NCBI GenBank assembly: GCA_964437425.1
Contig: CAYTGO010000017.1
Coordinates: 1-56,136, forward strand
Source: Scalindua sp964437425
GTDB lineage: Bacteria; Planctomycetota; Brocadiia; Brocadiales; Scalinduaceae
DNA: 56,136 nt
Reading direction: 5' to 3'
The notes below the pieces were generated by a model that was not told the DNA's origin, made no database searches, and saw only the letters and a list, made by a program, of their open reading frames with translations. Position 1 is the stretch's first letter. Every line of letters begins with the position of its first letter. This document shows positions 28,965 through 37,346 of this stretch, one piece after another. The translations under genes and the position numbers were made by a program.

Positions 28965-29480
28965 TCACCACCAAGCTACGGGATAATCCCTTTTGCCCAT
29001 TCGGTTAATGATGATGGCGGTTACAACCAGGATGAGAGCCCCAAGAAGAACTGGGTTCAAAATATACCAGTAATCCATACCCAAACCACCAGTCTGAATA
29101 GCCACATACGCAGTTGCGCCTGCGGGGGGATGAACGGAATAAGTCACAGTCATAAAAATAAGCGCCAGAGTAACACCAAGTGCAAGAGACCACCATGAGA
29201 GACCAAAAAAGTCATATATAGCGACGCCCATTAATGCACCAAGAAAATGCCCTAGCAGAACATTCCTTGGTTGTGCCAGCGGAGCCTTATAAGCACCATA
29301 AACCAAGACTGCCGTCGCACCAAAGGGCCCTAACAGCAGGGGACATTTCCACTTAAAAGCAAGGAAAGCTGTAATCGCTATACCAACCATGGAACCAACA
29401 AAAGTAATCCACAACACTTTCCATGCAACCGGTGGTTGCGGTGCCCTAGGCAATTCACTAATCTTATTCATTAACGACAT
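28965..29480 (-). CDS. HPP family membrane protein (possible nitrite transporter)
   Basis: A 171-residue protein with four to five hydrophobic helices and the family's HPP signature in SVHPPAGATAYVAIQ, plus LLGPFGATAVLVYGA and PRNVLLGHFLGALMGVA. Plant chloroplast and cyanobacterial HPP proteins have been reported to transport nitrite. Here the gene lies next to a formate/nitrite channel and two HAO-like proteins, which supports that role by context. GGGGAGA lies eight bases before the ATG. Confidence 0.9.
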   Translation of the reverse strand: MSLMNKISELPRAPQPPVAWKVLWITFVGSMVGIAITAFLAFKWKCPLLLGPFGATAVLVYGAYKAPLAQPRNVLLGHFLGALMGVAIYDFFGLSWWSLALGVTLALIFMTVTYSVHPPAGATAYVAIQTGGLGMDYWYILNPVLLGALILVVTAIIINRMGKRDYPVAWW

Positions 29481-29810
29481 AGCTCTATTCTCCCCATTGA
29501 AGATATTTTTATAAAATACGGGTTAAAAACGCCATACTTAGCTGAGACCAATACTTGGAACATTTTCTTGCTAAATGATTTGCACCGAACAACTGCCCAC
29601 ATCTCACAAAACAGAGAATACGCTCCCTGCAAAACGACACCTGCAACTGTCTGCCAAGTTCAAGGCTACCTATACCACGCTTAAACTTGAAGGATAGTCG
29701 CAGAGCATTGACACGATCGAGCGTTTGCTCAACCGCGCCAATGCGCCTGCATAATAATACCGACTGATGCGAATCGCAGAAAATCTGCTATCACTGCTCA
29801 GTCCTGAAAA
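29481..29810. other. 330-bp intergenic stretch between FNT and HPP genes
   Basis: No gene is supported. The middle part (about 29550-29760) is less AT-rich than its surroundings, and on the minus strand it stays open for about 85 codons to a stop at 29509, but it has no ATG, no ribosome site and no recognised motif. It may be a decayed fragment or a structured leader for the HPP gene. Confidence 0.5.
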
Positions 29811-30725
29811 CTAACCCTGCCGAGATGAACTTGGAAGCACCTCAACAATGTTGTTGTCATTTTCATCTACACCTACTATCTCACCGCCTGGTATTGCACC
29901 TTGAGTAGGATCTACAAGACTTCTAGACCTTCCCCCATCGCCACCAGGTACCAGAGACTCATCAGGTGACCATACGGAGAACCAGTATGCTACACCAATC
30001 GCCATACCACCTACTATATTACCAGCAGTAACCGCAGCCATATTCCAGGCAAAACCTCCGCAAGTAACGTTAGCAGGATGAGCTGTCATAAGAGAACAAC
30101 TAAAAATTGTCATGTTCGCAATGCTATGCTCATAACCGCATGCAATAAAGGCATATAGACACCAGAATATCAGGAATATCCTAGCAGCTTCATTCTTAGC
30201 CTTTGCTGACATCCAGACAGCCAAGCATACAAGCATGTTACAGAGGATACCACGAAAGAACAGGAACCAAAACGGCCCGTTCATTTTAGCACCGGCAACC
30301 TTACCGATAAATTTACCCGTAATGTTCCCATCTCCCAAACCGGTTTGAGACCATATAACACCTAACAGCAAACAACCAGCGAGATTAGCAACCCAACAGA
30401 TAAACCAGAGCCAAATCATCCAGCCCCAACCTGTTTTTCCCTTAAGGCAGCCAATCAACATCACCATATTGTTACCCGTAAACAATTCTGAACCCGCAAA
30501 GATGACGAGTGTCAGAGCGATACCAAACGAACATCCCATGATCACCTTAGTGGCTACAGACTTCACAGAAGCAAACTGAGCTCCAACCGTGAATATGAGC
30601 AGAATTCCAAGTCCGACGTAAAAACCTGCAAGCATTGAGAGAACCCAATACTGCCCAAACTTGTTTCTTATCATATCCTCTTTTGCGACTGCCGCACCAG
30701 TAAACGTATCAACTGTTGCTTTCAT
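29811..30725 (-). CDS. Formate/nitrite transporter (FNT/NirC-FocA family)
   Basis: A pentameric anion channel subunit with six membrane helices. Start chosen at 30725 (MKATVDTFTGAAVAKE), behind a G-rich ribosome site; a TTG seven codons upstream is possible. Family marks are GCSFGIALTLVIFAGSELFTGNNMVML (residues ~55-80), the re-entrant loop FFRGILCNMLVCLAVWMSAKA, and CGYEHSIANMTIF with the central histidine. In anammox bacteria such channels are proposed to carry nitrite. A long polar C-terminal tail (~40 residues) follows the last helix. Two similar palindromes lie 313 and 354 bp upstream. Confidence 0.94.
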   Translation of the reverse strand: MKATVDTFTGAAVAKEDMIRNKFGQYWVLSMLAGFYVGLGILLIFTVGAQFASVKSVATKVIMGCSFGIALTLVIFAGSELFTGNNMVMLIGCLKGKTGWGWMIWLWFICWVANLAGCLLLGVIWSQTGLGDGNITGKFIGKVAGAKMNGPFWFLFFRGILCNMLVCLAVWMSAKAKNEAARIFLIFWCLYAFIACGYEHSIANMTIFSCSLMTAHPANVTCGGFAWNMAAVTAGNIVGGMAIGVAYWFSVWSPDESLVPGGDGGRSRSLVDPTQGAIPGGEIVGVDENDNNIVEVLPSSSRQG

Positions 30726-31029
30726 AAATACATTCCCCCCCTTCAAAGTTTAGGAAAGTAAAAAAATAAAATTGTGCAACGTAACAAGACGGCCTTCCTT
30801 GCCCCCCATCGCATCGCACTAAATAAAATAGAAACCGTGACAAAGCGAAAAAGCCTAATCACGCCCTACTAAAAATCCAAACAACAATAGCGCAGTAAAG
30901 AGATAAGCAATTGTGATACCAAAACTATTTAAGGGAAAAAGCAGCCATATTTCTTCTCATAAGTACTGCAGAAGGCACATGATAGGAATGTTTTATTATT
31001 TACGGAACACCTAGACAACAAAAGCCATA

Positions 31030-31085
31030 ATTGACAAAATGTCAATCTGCAATTAGAACACAATTTTTTTACAGACAGAATGTCT
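31030..31085. promoter_or_regulatory. Tandem palindromic sites GACARAATGTC, 41 bp centre to centre
   Basis: The first site is ATTGACAAAATGTCAAT (31030-31046); the second is AGACAGAATGTCT (31073-31085). They share GACA-RAA-TGTC with the same three-base spacer. The centres are 41 bp apart, close to four DNA turns, as expected for two dimers on one face. They could be operators for the FNT gene downstream on the minus strand; the regulator is unknown. Confidence 0.5.
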
Positions 31086-31365
31086 TTGCCCCACATGGCA
31101 AGAAGTTATACCTGCAAATTTGCTATGATTTTAAAAGAAAATGATACGGAGGACACAAGCAGAGTTGAATTAAAAGCAATTATAAAGCTTATGTTTTTTT
31201 AGCTATCCAACCAAATACACAGCAAATTATCAAGACTTGCTTTATTGACACTTCAGATAAGTATACGAGAAGAATGGGGGCCGCAAAAACAAAAAAAAGG
31301 GCTAGTGGTTTTTCAATTATCAGCAAAGTGAAATAATTGATTGTCATCAAATGATAACACACCGA

Positions 31366-31436
31366 TAGCGCCTGTAAAATAACAATACAGCTGTGCGCCT
31401 TGCAGGGCAGTGCCGGATGTTATTTTACAGGCGCTA
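31366..31436. repeat. 19-bp perfect inverted repeat just after the CBS gene
   Basis: Arm 31366-31384 pairs exactly with 31418-31436; the 33-bp loop contains a small GC-rich hairpin (GCGCC/GGGC). It starts three bases past the stop of the minus-strand CBS gene. No T-run follows, so it may stabilise the mRNA end or act as a factor-dependent terminator. Confidence 0.75.
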
Positions 31437-31439
31437 GTC

Positions 31440-31874
31440 TCACAAACCACCTGCAATGTAATTTTCGAGTTGTTTAATGGTAAACTCTTTATCAACAATG
31501 TACTGCTTCACAACATCACCGATACTTACAATACCAATCAGCTTCTCCCCATCAAGCACTGGCAAATGACGTGTACGTTTTTCTGTTATTAAAGCCATAC
31601 AGTCGTTTAGTGTATGTTCAGGACGAACACAACACGGCTTTGGATTCATCAGGTCTTTGACCAACGTATTCTTGGAGGATTTCCCTTGCAAAACAATATT
31701 CCTCGCATAATCACGCTCGGAAAATAGCCCTACAACTTTTTCACCCTCAACAACTATTAACGCACCGAGATCTTTTTCTGCCATTATTTCTAAAGCTCTG
31801 TACACCGTATCCTCAGGTGAAATGGTCAGGATACCACTAGCCTTATCCTTTAGTATTTCTTTTACCGTAATCAT
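31440..31874 (-). CDS. CBS domain pair protein
   Basis: A 144-residue protein consisting of two CBS motifs: TISPEDTVYRALEIMAEKDLGALIVV (residues ~18-43) with GLFSERDYARNIVLQGKSS, and CVRPEHTLNDCMALITEKRTRHLPVLD with IGIVSIGDVVKQYI. Stand-alone CBS pairs usually bind adenine nucleotides and control a partner enzyme or transporter. The neighbouring FNT channel and HAO-like genes are the obvious candidates, but this is inferred from position only. Confidence 0.93.
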   Translation of the reverse strand: MITVKEILKDKASGILTISPEDTVYRALEIMAEKDLGALIVVEGEKVVGLFSERDYARNIVLQGKSSKNTLVKDLMNPKPCCVRPEHTLNDCMALITEKRTRHLPVLDGEKLIGIVSIGDVVKQYIVDKEFTIKQLENYIAGGL

Positions 31875-32094
31875 GATATAACCCCTGCCTCCTATTTTAG
31901 ATTTTTGTTTAACCTTTAATTTGATTTAGCAAACAAGCCACGTGCCCGTATAATAATGCTTGTCTATTCCATGTTCAAGTATTAAATCTTCAATAATAGT
32001 CCTAAAATCGGCATTTTCTACTTATGTAATGCTCATTTATAACCCAACAACGATCAAATATAGAGACAAACAGAACAATAAAGCCCACATTACA

Positions 32095-33666
32095 TCACTC
32101 TTTTCTCTTCCAACCCAGCAACAGATCTGTATACTCTCCATGCTTCCAGAAGGAATATGCGCTGTGCTTGATACCTATTTTTTCTTCTATCTCTGCAAAA
32201 CGCTTGAGCTTACTTGCCTCATCCTTTATCTGAATAAGCCATCGATCCTGAGCCCATTCCCAATATCCATAAACAGGGCTGTAATAGGCGTTGTGCGACT
32301 TGGCTTTAAAGATCGCATCAATAATATCTACCAGCATTTCGTAGGCCAGTCGCTCTATATTAGACACGTTATATTTTCTCACCTCTCCCTTTCCCGGTAA
32401 AAGACTGAATACACTGTGACCGGTAGAATCCGGGGCAAGGTCGGCAGGCATGGGATCTATCAGATTATGATTGTACAAGTCCATCACAATACGCATCGCC
32501 TCACGGTATTTAACAAAGCTGAGTTTAACCGCTTCATCCATAGCCTCTAAATGATCCCTTGCAAATCTGGGAGAGTGGCAATCCTTACACACCGCAACCC
32601 ATGCATCCCTTGTCGCCCTGTACTTATCTGCCCCCCTGTCTACAAGAGAAGTACCCATGAAAGTATAAACGGTAGATGTGCTGATAACATTATGATCTCC
32701 TTTGGGCATATGGCAATATGCGCAGGTTGGGACTGTATAGTTTTCCGCGTTGAGTGGCTTTGTCCAATCCCAGGTCTGCCCTTCTCCCTGATAAATCATA
32801 CCGTGGTACGATTGCATATACATCTCATACTCATATTGTTCAGGACCGGAATGGCAGACTGCACAACTGTTTGGTTTTCTAGCCTCAGATGTAAAAAATC
32901 GGTGCCGGGTGTGACAACCATCACATCGATTCTCAACAGCATGACAGCCAAGGCAGGCAGCTGTCTCTTCGGCAGGTTTCTCCGTTTGACACCCTAACTC
33001 GATTAGCTCAAGGTGATAGGCATTAGCATGCGAACCTTGACCACTTTGACGATGCCCTTGTAATTGCTTTTCATGACACTCACCACAGAGATCGTAAGAA
33101 GGCATTTTGAGTTTTTTATGATTCTTTCCATGACACCTGTCACATCCGACTATATCCTTTCCACCTGATGGCTCTGCGTGCTTGCTCTGCTTCCATTGAG
33201 TAACAATTCCCGGGCTCTCTACCATATGGCAAGTAACGCACTCTCTATTTGTAAACTCTCCTTCTACAGTACTACCGGGATGAAAGATTTCGCTATTGTA
33301 ATAATATGCAGGGTCGTACCATCGTATCAGTGGCAAAAAACTATAAAGATTTCCGTACGTTCCCTTTCCGGGAAAGAGTTTCTCCGGTCCGGTATAAAAG
33401 CTCGAAAGCCCACCCAAATGGTGAACGTTCCCTGAATCATCTGGGCCGACTCTTTCTCCCAGGAGTTCTGCCATCTCGTATTGAAACCTCAGACGATCCG
33501 GCACCCCTCCTGATGTTGAAGCAGTCTCATCCAAAAGTGTTTCAAGATTTAAAGGATTCTCCTCTTCTGTTTTTTGTGCAAAAGAAGTAGTTGAAATATG
33601 CGGAACGAAAAAACTGAAAAGTAAAAGTATGATGATAGAGAATTGTTTTGTGTTAATATGAAACAT
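32095..33666 (-). CDS. Second octaheme hydroxylamine-oxidoreductase-like cytochrome
   Basis: A secreted 523-residue protein with a signal peptide ending near SFA (residue 30) and eight CxxCH motifs at Cys 143, 175, 194, 238, 248, 268, 315 and 360. Spacing follows HAO proteins, including the close pair 4-5 (CLGCH, CDGCH) and the last motif CKDCHSPRFAR, nearly the same as CSNCHSPRFAY in the other copy. Near the C-terminus it reads SPVYGYWEWA, keeping a tyrosine (Tyr466) where the other copy has isoleucine. This might be the P460 cross-linking tyrosine, making it an oxidative type; needs structural alignment. No diheme partner gene adjoins it. Confidence 0.92.
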   Translation of the reverse strand: MFHINTKQFSIIILLLFSFFVPHISTTSFAQKTEEENPLNLETLLDETASTSGGVPDRLRFQYEMAELLGERVGPDDSGNVHHLGGLSSFYTGPEKLFPGKGTYGNLYSFLPLIRWYDPAYYYNSEIFHPGSTVEGEFTNRECVTCHMVESPGIVTQWKQSKHAEPSGGKDIVGCDRCHGKNHKKLKMPSYDLCGECHEKQLQGHRQSGQGSHANAYHLELIELGCQTEKPAEETAACLGCHAVENRCDGCHTRHRFFTSEARKPNSCAVCHSGPEQYEYEMYMQSYHGMIYQGEGQTWDWTKPLNAENYTVPTCAYCHMPKGDHNVISTSTVYTFMGTSLVDRGADKYRATRDAWVAVCKDCHSPRFARDHLEAMDEAVKLSFVKYREAMRIVMDLYNHNLIDPMPADLAPDSTGHSVFSLLPGKGEVRKYNVSNIERLAYEMLVDIIDAIFKAKSHNAYYSPVYGYWEWAQDRWLIQIKDEASKLKRFAEIEEKIGIKHSAYSFWKHGEYTDLLLGWKRKE

Positions 33667-33856
33667 AATTACCCCCAGCAGATTTCAACATTAAAGAGAG
33701 TTATAATAACAACACAAATAACGCATGAATCTTAGCAAGTAACAGTAAAAAGTAAACTTTTTTTTAACTAAATTAACTGTTAAACATTGATAAATCAAAA
33801 TGTATATACTATATTTTAACTAACATATTTTAGAAATTGTTAATGGGTGCTTCCTG

Positions 33857-34885
33857 ATGAAAGCCATTGCTAAAACAAAACGTAAAAAGGGTATGGAGCT
33901 TATAAATGTGCCCACTCCGCGTATAGGCCTGAGAGATGTACTTATTAAGGTCACACTCGCTTCTATCTGTGGCACGGATGTGCATATATACGACTGGACT
34001 CGCTGGGCACGACATCGCTTTAAACCTCCCCGCATAATTGGCCATGAGTTTGTTGGAATAGTGGAGAAAATTGGTAATGAAGTAACTCATGTAGATGTCG
34101 GAGATCGTGTTTCAGCTGAAAGCCATATTTCATGTGGGCACTGCTACCAATGCAGCAGCGGATATTCTGAAGTATGCAGAAACCTCAAACTACTGGGAGT
34201 AGATTATGATGGTGCACTTTCAGAATATCTTGTCTTGCCCGAACATGTCTTGTGGAAAACCAATTCGAACATCCCTGATAAATGGGCTACTATTCAGGAA
34301 CCTTTCGGAAATGCCATTGATACCGTCATGGCGGAAGATGTCTCTGCAAAAACCGTCTTAATTCTTGGTGCGGGACCGATCGGACTTTTTGCCACAGGTA
34401 TTGCCAGAGCAAGTGGAGCATCATTAATTATAGTATCAGATCCAAATAATTACCGGTTGGCCATCAGTAAAAAAATGGGAGCCCACATGGTACTTAACCC
34501 CGGAAAAAAAGATATAACCCCTCTCATCCTTGACGCCACAAATAATAATGGTGTAGATGTAGTACTGGAATTCTCAGGAAATAATCAGGCTCTGAACCAG
34601 GGGCTGGAAGTTATTACACCCGGAGGCAGGATCTCTATCCTGGGTATTTACGAAAAACCTGTTTCAATTGATCTCAACAAAGAGGTTATCTTTAAGAAGA
34701 TCCGCATCTACGGTATAACAGGGAGAAAGGTCTTTTCCTCATGGCATAAGACATCTCGCTTCTTATCATCCGGCATTGTCAATCCTGACCCGATCCTCAC
34801 CCATCAGTTTCCATTAAAGGATTATGAAAAAGGTATAAAACTCATGAGGGAGGGAAAATGCGGAAAGGTTATTTTGGAAGTGTAG
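33857..34885 (+). CDS. tdh: L-threonine 3-dehydrogenase
   Basis: Zinc-dependent medium-chain dehydrogenase oxidising threonine to 2-amino-3-ketobutyrate with NAD+. The 342-residue protein has the catalytic zinc ligands in SICGTDVHIYDWTRWA and GHEFVG, the structural zinc cysteines in CGHCYQCSSGYSEVC, and the Rossmann loop LGAGPIGLFATGIA. The DWTRWA segment is typical of Tdh rather than other alcohol dehydrogenases. The kbl gene follows directly, completing the threonine to glycine route. Confidence 0.95.
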   Translation: MKAIAKTKRKKGMELINVPTPRIGLRDVLIKVTLASICGTDVHIYDWTRWARHRFKPPRIIGHEFVGIVEKIGNEVTHVDVGDRVSAESHISCGHCYQCSSGYSEVCRNLKLLGVDYDGALSEYLVLPEHVLWKTNSNIPDKWATIQEPFGNAIDTVMAEDVSAKTVLILGAGPIGLFATGIARASGASLIIVSDPNNYRLAISKKMGAHMVLNPGKKDITPLILDATNNNGVDVVLEFSGNNQALNQGLEVITPGGRISILGIYEKPVSIDLNKEVIFKKIRIYGITGRKVFSSWHKTSRFLSSGIVNPDPILTHQFPLKDYEKGIKLMREGKCGKVILEV

Positions 34886-34947
34886 GCTTTATGATTGATG
34901 GGCTTTAAATGCAGGTTCGGGCGACAAACCTGAACCGAAACAATATC

Positions 34948-36123
34948 ATGGACAAACTGAATTTCATTAATGAAGAGTTGGAGAGACTCAGGGAAGCGGG
35001 CCTGCTCATTAACATTCGTACTGTTGAAGGGCCTCAAGGGGCATGGATTACCGTAGACGGAAAGAGTGTACTCAATCTCAGTTCGAACAATTACCTGGGA
35101 CTTGCTAATGATTTGCAATCGAAAACTGCTTCTCATAATGCAATTGACACTTACGGCGTAGGCCCCGCGGCAGTCAGGACGATCGCCGGAACAACTGCAC
35201 TACATAAAGAGCTGGAACAGAAGCTGGCACAATTTAAGGGAGCAGAGAGCACCATCTCATTCCAGTCAGGGTTCTGCGCAAACCTTGCCGTTATTCCGGC
35301 AATTGTCGGCAAAGAAGATGTTGTTTTCTCAGATGAGCTCAATCACGCGAGCATTATTGATGGTTGCCGCCTCGCAAAGACCAGGGTTGTACGATATAAA
35401 CACGGTAACCCTGAAGACCTGCAGGCAAAGATTCAGTCTGAAAAAAATATTGAACGGAAGCTTATTATTACTGATGGTGTTTTCAGTATGGAAGGAGATA
35501 TTGCACCATTACAGGAAATAGTAGAGATAGCAGAAGAATACAATGCCATTACCATGGTGGATGATGCACACGGCGAAGGTGTTCTGGGCAGAGGCGGCAG
35601 AGGCATTGTCGACCATTTCAACCTACATGGCAAGGTGGATATTGAAGTGGGTACCATGTCAAAAGCATTCGGGGCCGTGGGAGGCTACATTGCAGGGACT
35701 AAGCGATTAACGGGATATCTGATGCAGAAAGGACGCCCCTTCCTCTTTTCAAGTGCGGTAACAGCTGCTGACGTGGCGGCATGTATCTCGGTTGTAGACA
35801 CCCTTAACAAATCTGATAATCTGGTCAAGAAACTCTGGTCAAACACCAGATTTTTCCAGGACAGGATGAAACGACTCGGATATAATATCGGCATTACAAA
35901 GACACCGATAACTCCGGTTATGATAGGCGATGCCAAAGTAGCAAAGGAGTTCAGCCAGAAGTTATTCGATGCTGGAATTTTTGCACAATCAATAGGTTTC
36001 CCTACAGTACCTGCAGGCAAGGCACGTATTCGCGCAATGCTTTCTGCCACACATAGCGAAGAAGATCTTACATTGGCAATAGACCATTTTGAGAAAATTG
36101 GAAAAGCCATGAAAATTATATAA
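34948..36123 (+). CDS. kbl: 2-amino-3-ketobutyrate CoA ligase (glycine C-acetyltransferase)
   Basis: PLP enzyme of the alpha-oxoamine synthase family that splits 2-amino-3-ketobutyrate with CoA into glycine and acetyl-CoA. Family motifs are LNLSSNNYLGLAN, GVGPAAVRTIAGTTALHKELE, SDELNHASIIDGCRL, VDDAHGEGVLG, and GTMSKAFGAVGGY with the PLP lysine. The start is given at MDKLNFINEELERLREAG; a 13-codon upstream extension to 34909 is possible and neither start has a clear ribosome site. Immediate neighbour of tdh, hence this assignment rather than BioF. Confidence 0.94.
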   Translation: MDKLNFINEELERLREAGLLINIRTVEGPQGAWITVDGKSVLNLSSNNYLGLANDLQSKTASHNAIDTYGVGPAAVRTIAGTTALHKELEQKLAQFKGAESTISFQSGFCANLAVIPAIVGKEDVVFSDELNHASIIDGCRLAKTRVVRYKHGNPEDLQAKIQSEKNIERKLIITDGVFSMEGDIAPLQEIVEIAEEYNAITMVDDAHGEGVLGRGGRGIVDHFNLHGKVDIEVGTMSKAFGAVGGYIAGTKRLTGYLMQKGRPFLFSSAVTAADVAACISVVDTLNKSDNLVKKLWSNTRFFQDRMKRLGYNIGITKTPITPVMIGDAKVAKEFSQKLFDAGIFAQSIGFPTVPAGKARIRAMLSATHSEEDLTLAIDHFEKIGKAMKII

Positions 36124-36145
36124 TTAGAAAGAGGAAGGTTACAGT

Positions 36146-37051
36146 ATGAAGAGAAAAATCATAATGATTCCGGCTATTGTATTTGCTGTATTGATTGCAC
36201 TTCTTATTGGTAAGAATATGATTATTAAGACTTCCGTTACAACCGGAGTCAGGGCAATGACAGGCCTTAAGCTAAACATCAGGAGCATGAATGTCGGTGT
36301 ATTTAAATCACTAATTGGCATAAATGAAATGCAGCTGCACAATCCACAGGGATTCGAAGATAAACTAATGGTTGATTTACCGGAAATTTATGTTGACTAT
36401 AACCTGGGCGCCATTATGGGAGGGAAGGCACACCTTGAAGAGGTCAGGTTGCATCTAAAAGAATTTGTCGTCGTGAAGAATGAGGCAGGCGAACTGAATC
36501 TTGATTCACTGAGAGTTGTCAAAGAAGCGGAAGAAGTAGAGGAACCTAAAAAGAGTGATACGGGAAAAGAGAAAACTGAGATGCCTGATATTCAGATAGA
36601 TCTATTAGAGTTGAAAATAGACAAAGTTATCTATAAAGATTATTCAAAGGGAAGCTCACCTAAGGTTAAAGAGTATAACGTAAATATTGACGAACAGTAT
36701 GAGGATGTATCGGATCCCAAATCATTTATGCGCCTGATAGTAATTAAAGCCCTGAAGAATACTACCATAGCCAAGCTCACCAGTTTCAATGTCGATAAAT
36801 TGAAGAAAGGGCTTACGGGAACGGTTAAGAAAACCACTGAGATAGCACAAGAGGCCACTGGCAGGGCTTTAGAAGCAGGAAAAAATGCAAGTGAAAAAGC
36901 CCGTAAAACGGCCGTGGAATCAGTAGAAAAGGCAACGGATGCAGGAAAAGATGCAAGTGAAAAACTCCAGGAAGCTGCCAGGGAATCAGTAGAAAAAGCA
37001 GCAGGTAGTATTAAAAAATTATTACCTTTCGGGAATAAAGAGAACAAATAA
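36146..37051 (+). CDS. AsmA-like envelope protein with LEA-like repeat tail
   Basis: A 301-residue protein with an N-terminal membrane anchor (IIMIPAIVFAVLIALLIGK, residues 4-22), then a segment like the start of AsmA/DUF748 proteins (GLKLNIRSMNVGVFKSLIGINEMQLHNPQGF and a beta-rich part to about residue 195), a basic/acidic linker, and a C-terminal amphipathic region. The last ~65 residues contain a 22-residue tandem repeat (AGKNASEKARKTAVESVEK, AGKDASEKLQEAARESVEK) encoded by a 66-bp DNA repeat, similar to late-embryogenesis-abundant or apolipoprotein-like helices. Function unknown; membrane-lipid association is likely. Confidence 0.75.
   Translation: MKRKIIMIPAIVFAVLIALLIGKNMIIKTSVTTGVRAMTGLKLNIRSMNVGVFKSLIGINEMQLHNPQGFEDKLMVDLPEIYVDYNLGAIMGGKAHLEEVRLHLKEFVVVKNEAGELNLDSLRVVKEAEEVEEPKKSDTGKEKTEMPDIQIDLLELKIDKVIYKDYSKGSSPKVKEYNVNIDEQYEDVSDPKSFMRLIVIKALKNTTIAKLTSFNVDKLKKGLTGTVKKTTEIAQEATGRALEAGKNASEKARKTAVESVEKATDAGKDASEKLQEAARESVEKAAGSIKKLLPFGNKENK
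36875..37006 (+). repeat. 66-bp tandem repeat (two copies) coding the LEA-like tail
   Basis: Copies begin at 36875 and 36941 with GCAGGAAAARATGCAAGTGA and end with GGAATCAGTAGAAAARGCA. The 66-bp unit encodes 22 residues and preserves the frame. Divergence is higher in the middle of the unit. Confidence 0.8.
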
Positions 37052-37061
37052 AGGGATCAGG

Positions 37062-37322
37062 ATGAATGAAAAAGGCTACAGCAAATACCAGCAAAAGGTT
37101 ATCAAAAATTTTTATGACAACAAAGACATTCGCCTTGTACAGAAACTGGGGGAATTAGTCTCAAACTTATATCTGGAAACCAGTGAGAAGAAAATAGAAA
37201 CCGGATGGAAAAAGATTAAGAAGATGCTAACCGATTTGAAAGTACACCCGGGCGAGGTAGAGTACCTGACAAAAGATAAAACTCTTTCACTGATTTCCAA
37301 GAAACTTGATGAGATATTTTAA
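37062..37322 (+). CDS. Small helical protein of unknown function
   Basis: An 86-residue, lysine-rich, probably all-helical protein (KYQQKVIKNFYDNKDIRLVQKLGELVSNLYLE; KKIETGWKKIKKMLTDLKV). It begins 10 bp after the AsmA-like gene with GGGATCAGG before the ATG and ends 24 bp before the epimerase, so it lies in the same operon. No signal peptide, cysteine or known motif is seen. Confidence 0.75.
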   Translation: MNEKGYSKYQQKVIKNFYDNKDIRLVQKLGELVSNLYLETSEKKIETGWKKIKKMLTDLKVHPGEVEYLTKDKTLSLISKKLDEIF

Positions 37323-37346
37323 TTTCTAAATTTCTTATACTAAACC

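Larger units (their letters stand above)
30726..31439. other. ~710-bp intergenic stretch upstream of the FNT gene
   Basis: No coding region is supported. It holds two GACA-N3-TGTC palindromes (31030-31046, 31073-31085) and, next to the CBS gene, a 19-bp perfect hairpin (31366-31436). The long non-coding leader before a channel gene suggests regulation. A 25-codon plus-strand frame near 31123 has no recognisable content. Confidence 0.6.

Noticed and set aside
29509..29763. Minus-strand frame open for about 85 codons between the HPP and FNT genes
   Set aside because: It has no ATG, no ribosome site and no recognisable motif; it is treated as non-coding or decayed DNA.
31960..32400. Plus-strand frame of 146 codons at the end of the second HAO-like gene
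   Set aside because: It overlaps the coding end of an octaheme protein and has no ribosome site or family features.
33788..33798. TTGAT..ATCAA inverted half-sites before tdh, like an FNR box
   Set aside because: The spacer is two bases rather than four, and the region is very AT-rich, so chance is likely.
36640..37047. Minus-strand frame opposite the AsmA-like gene
   Set aside because: It arises from the repetitive Ala/Lys/Glu codons of the real gene on the other strand.
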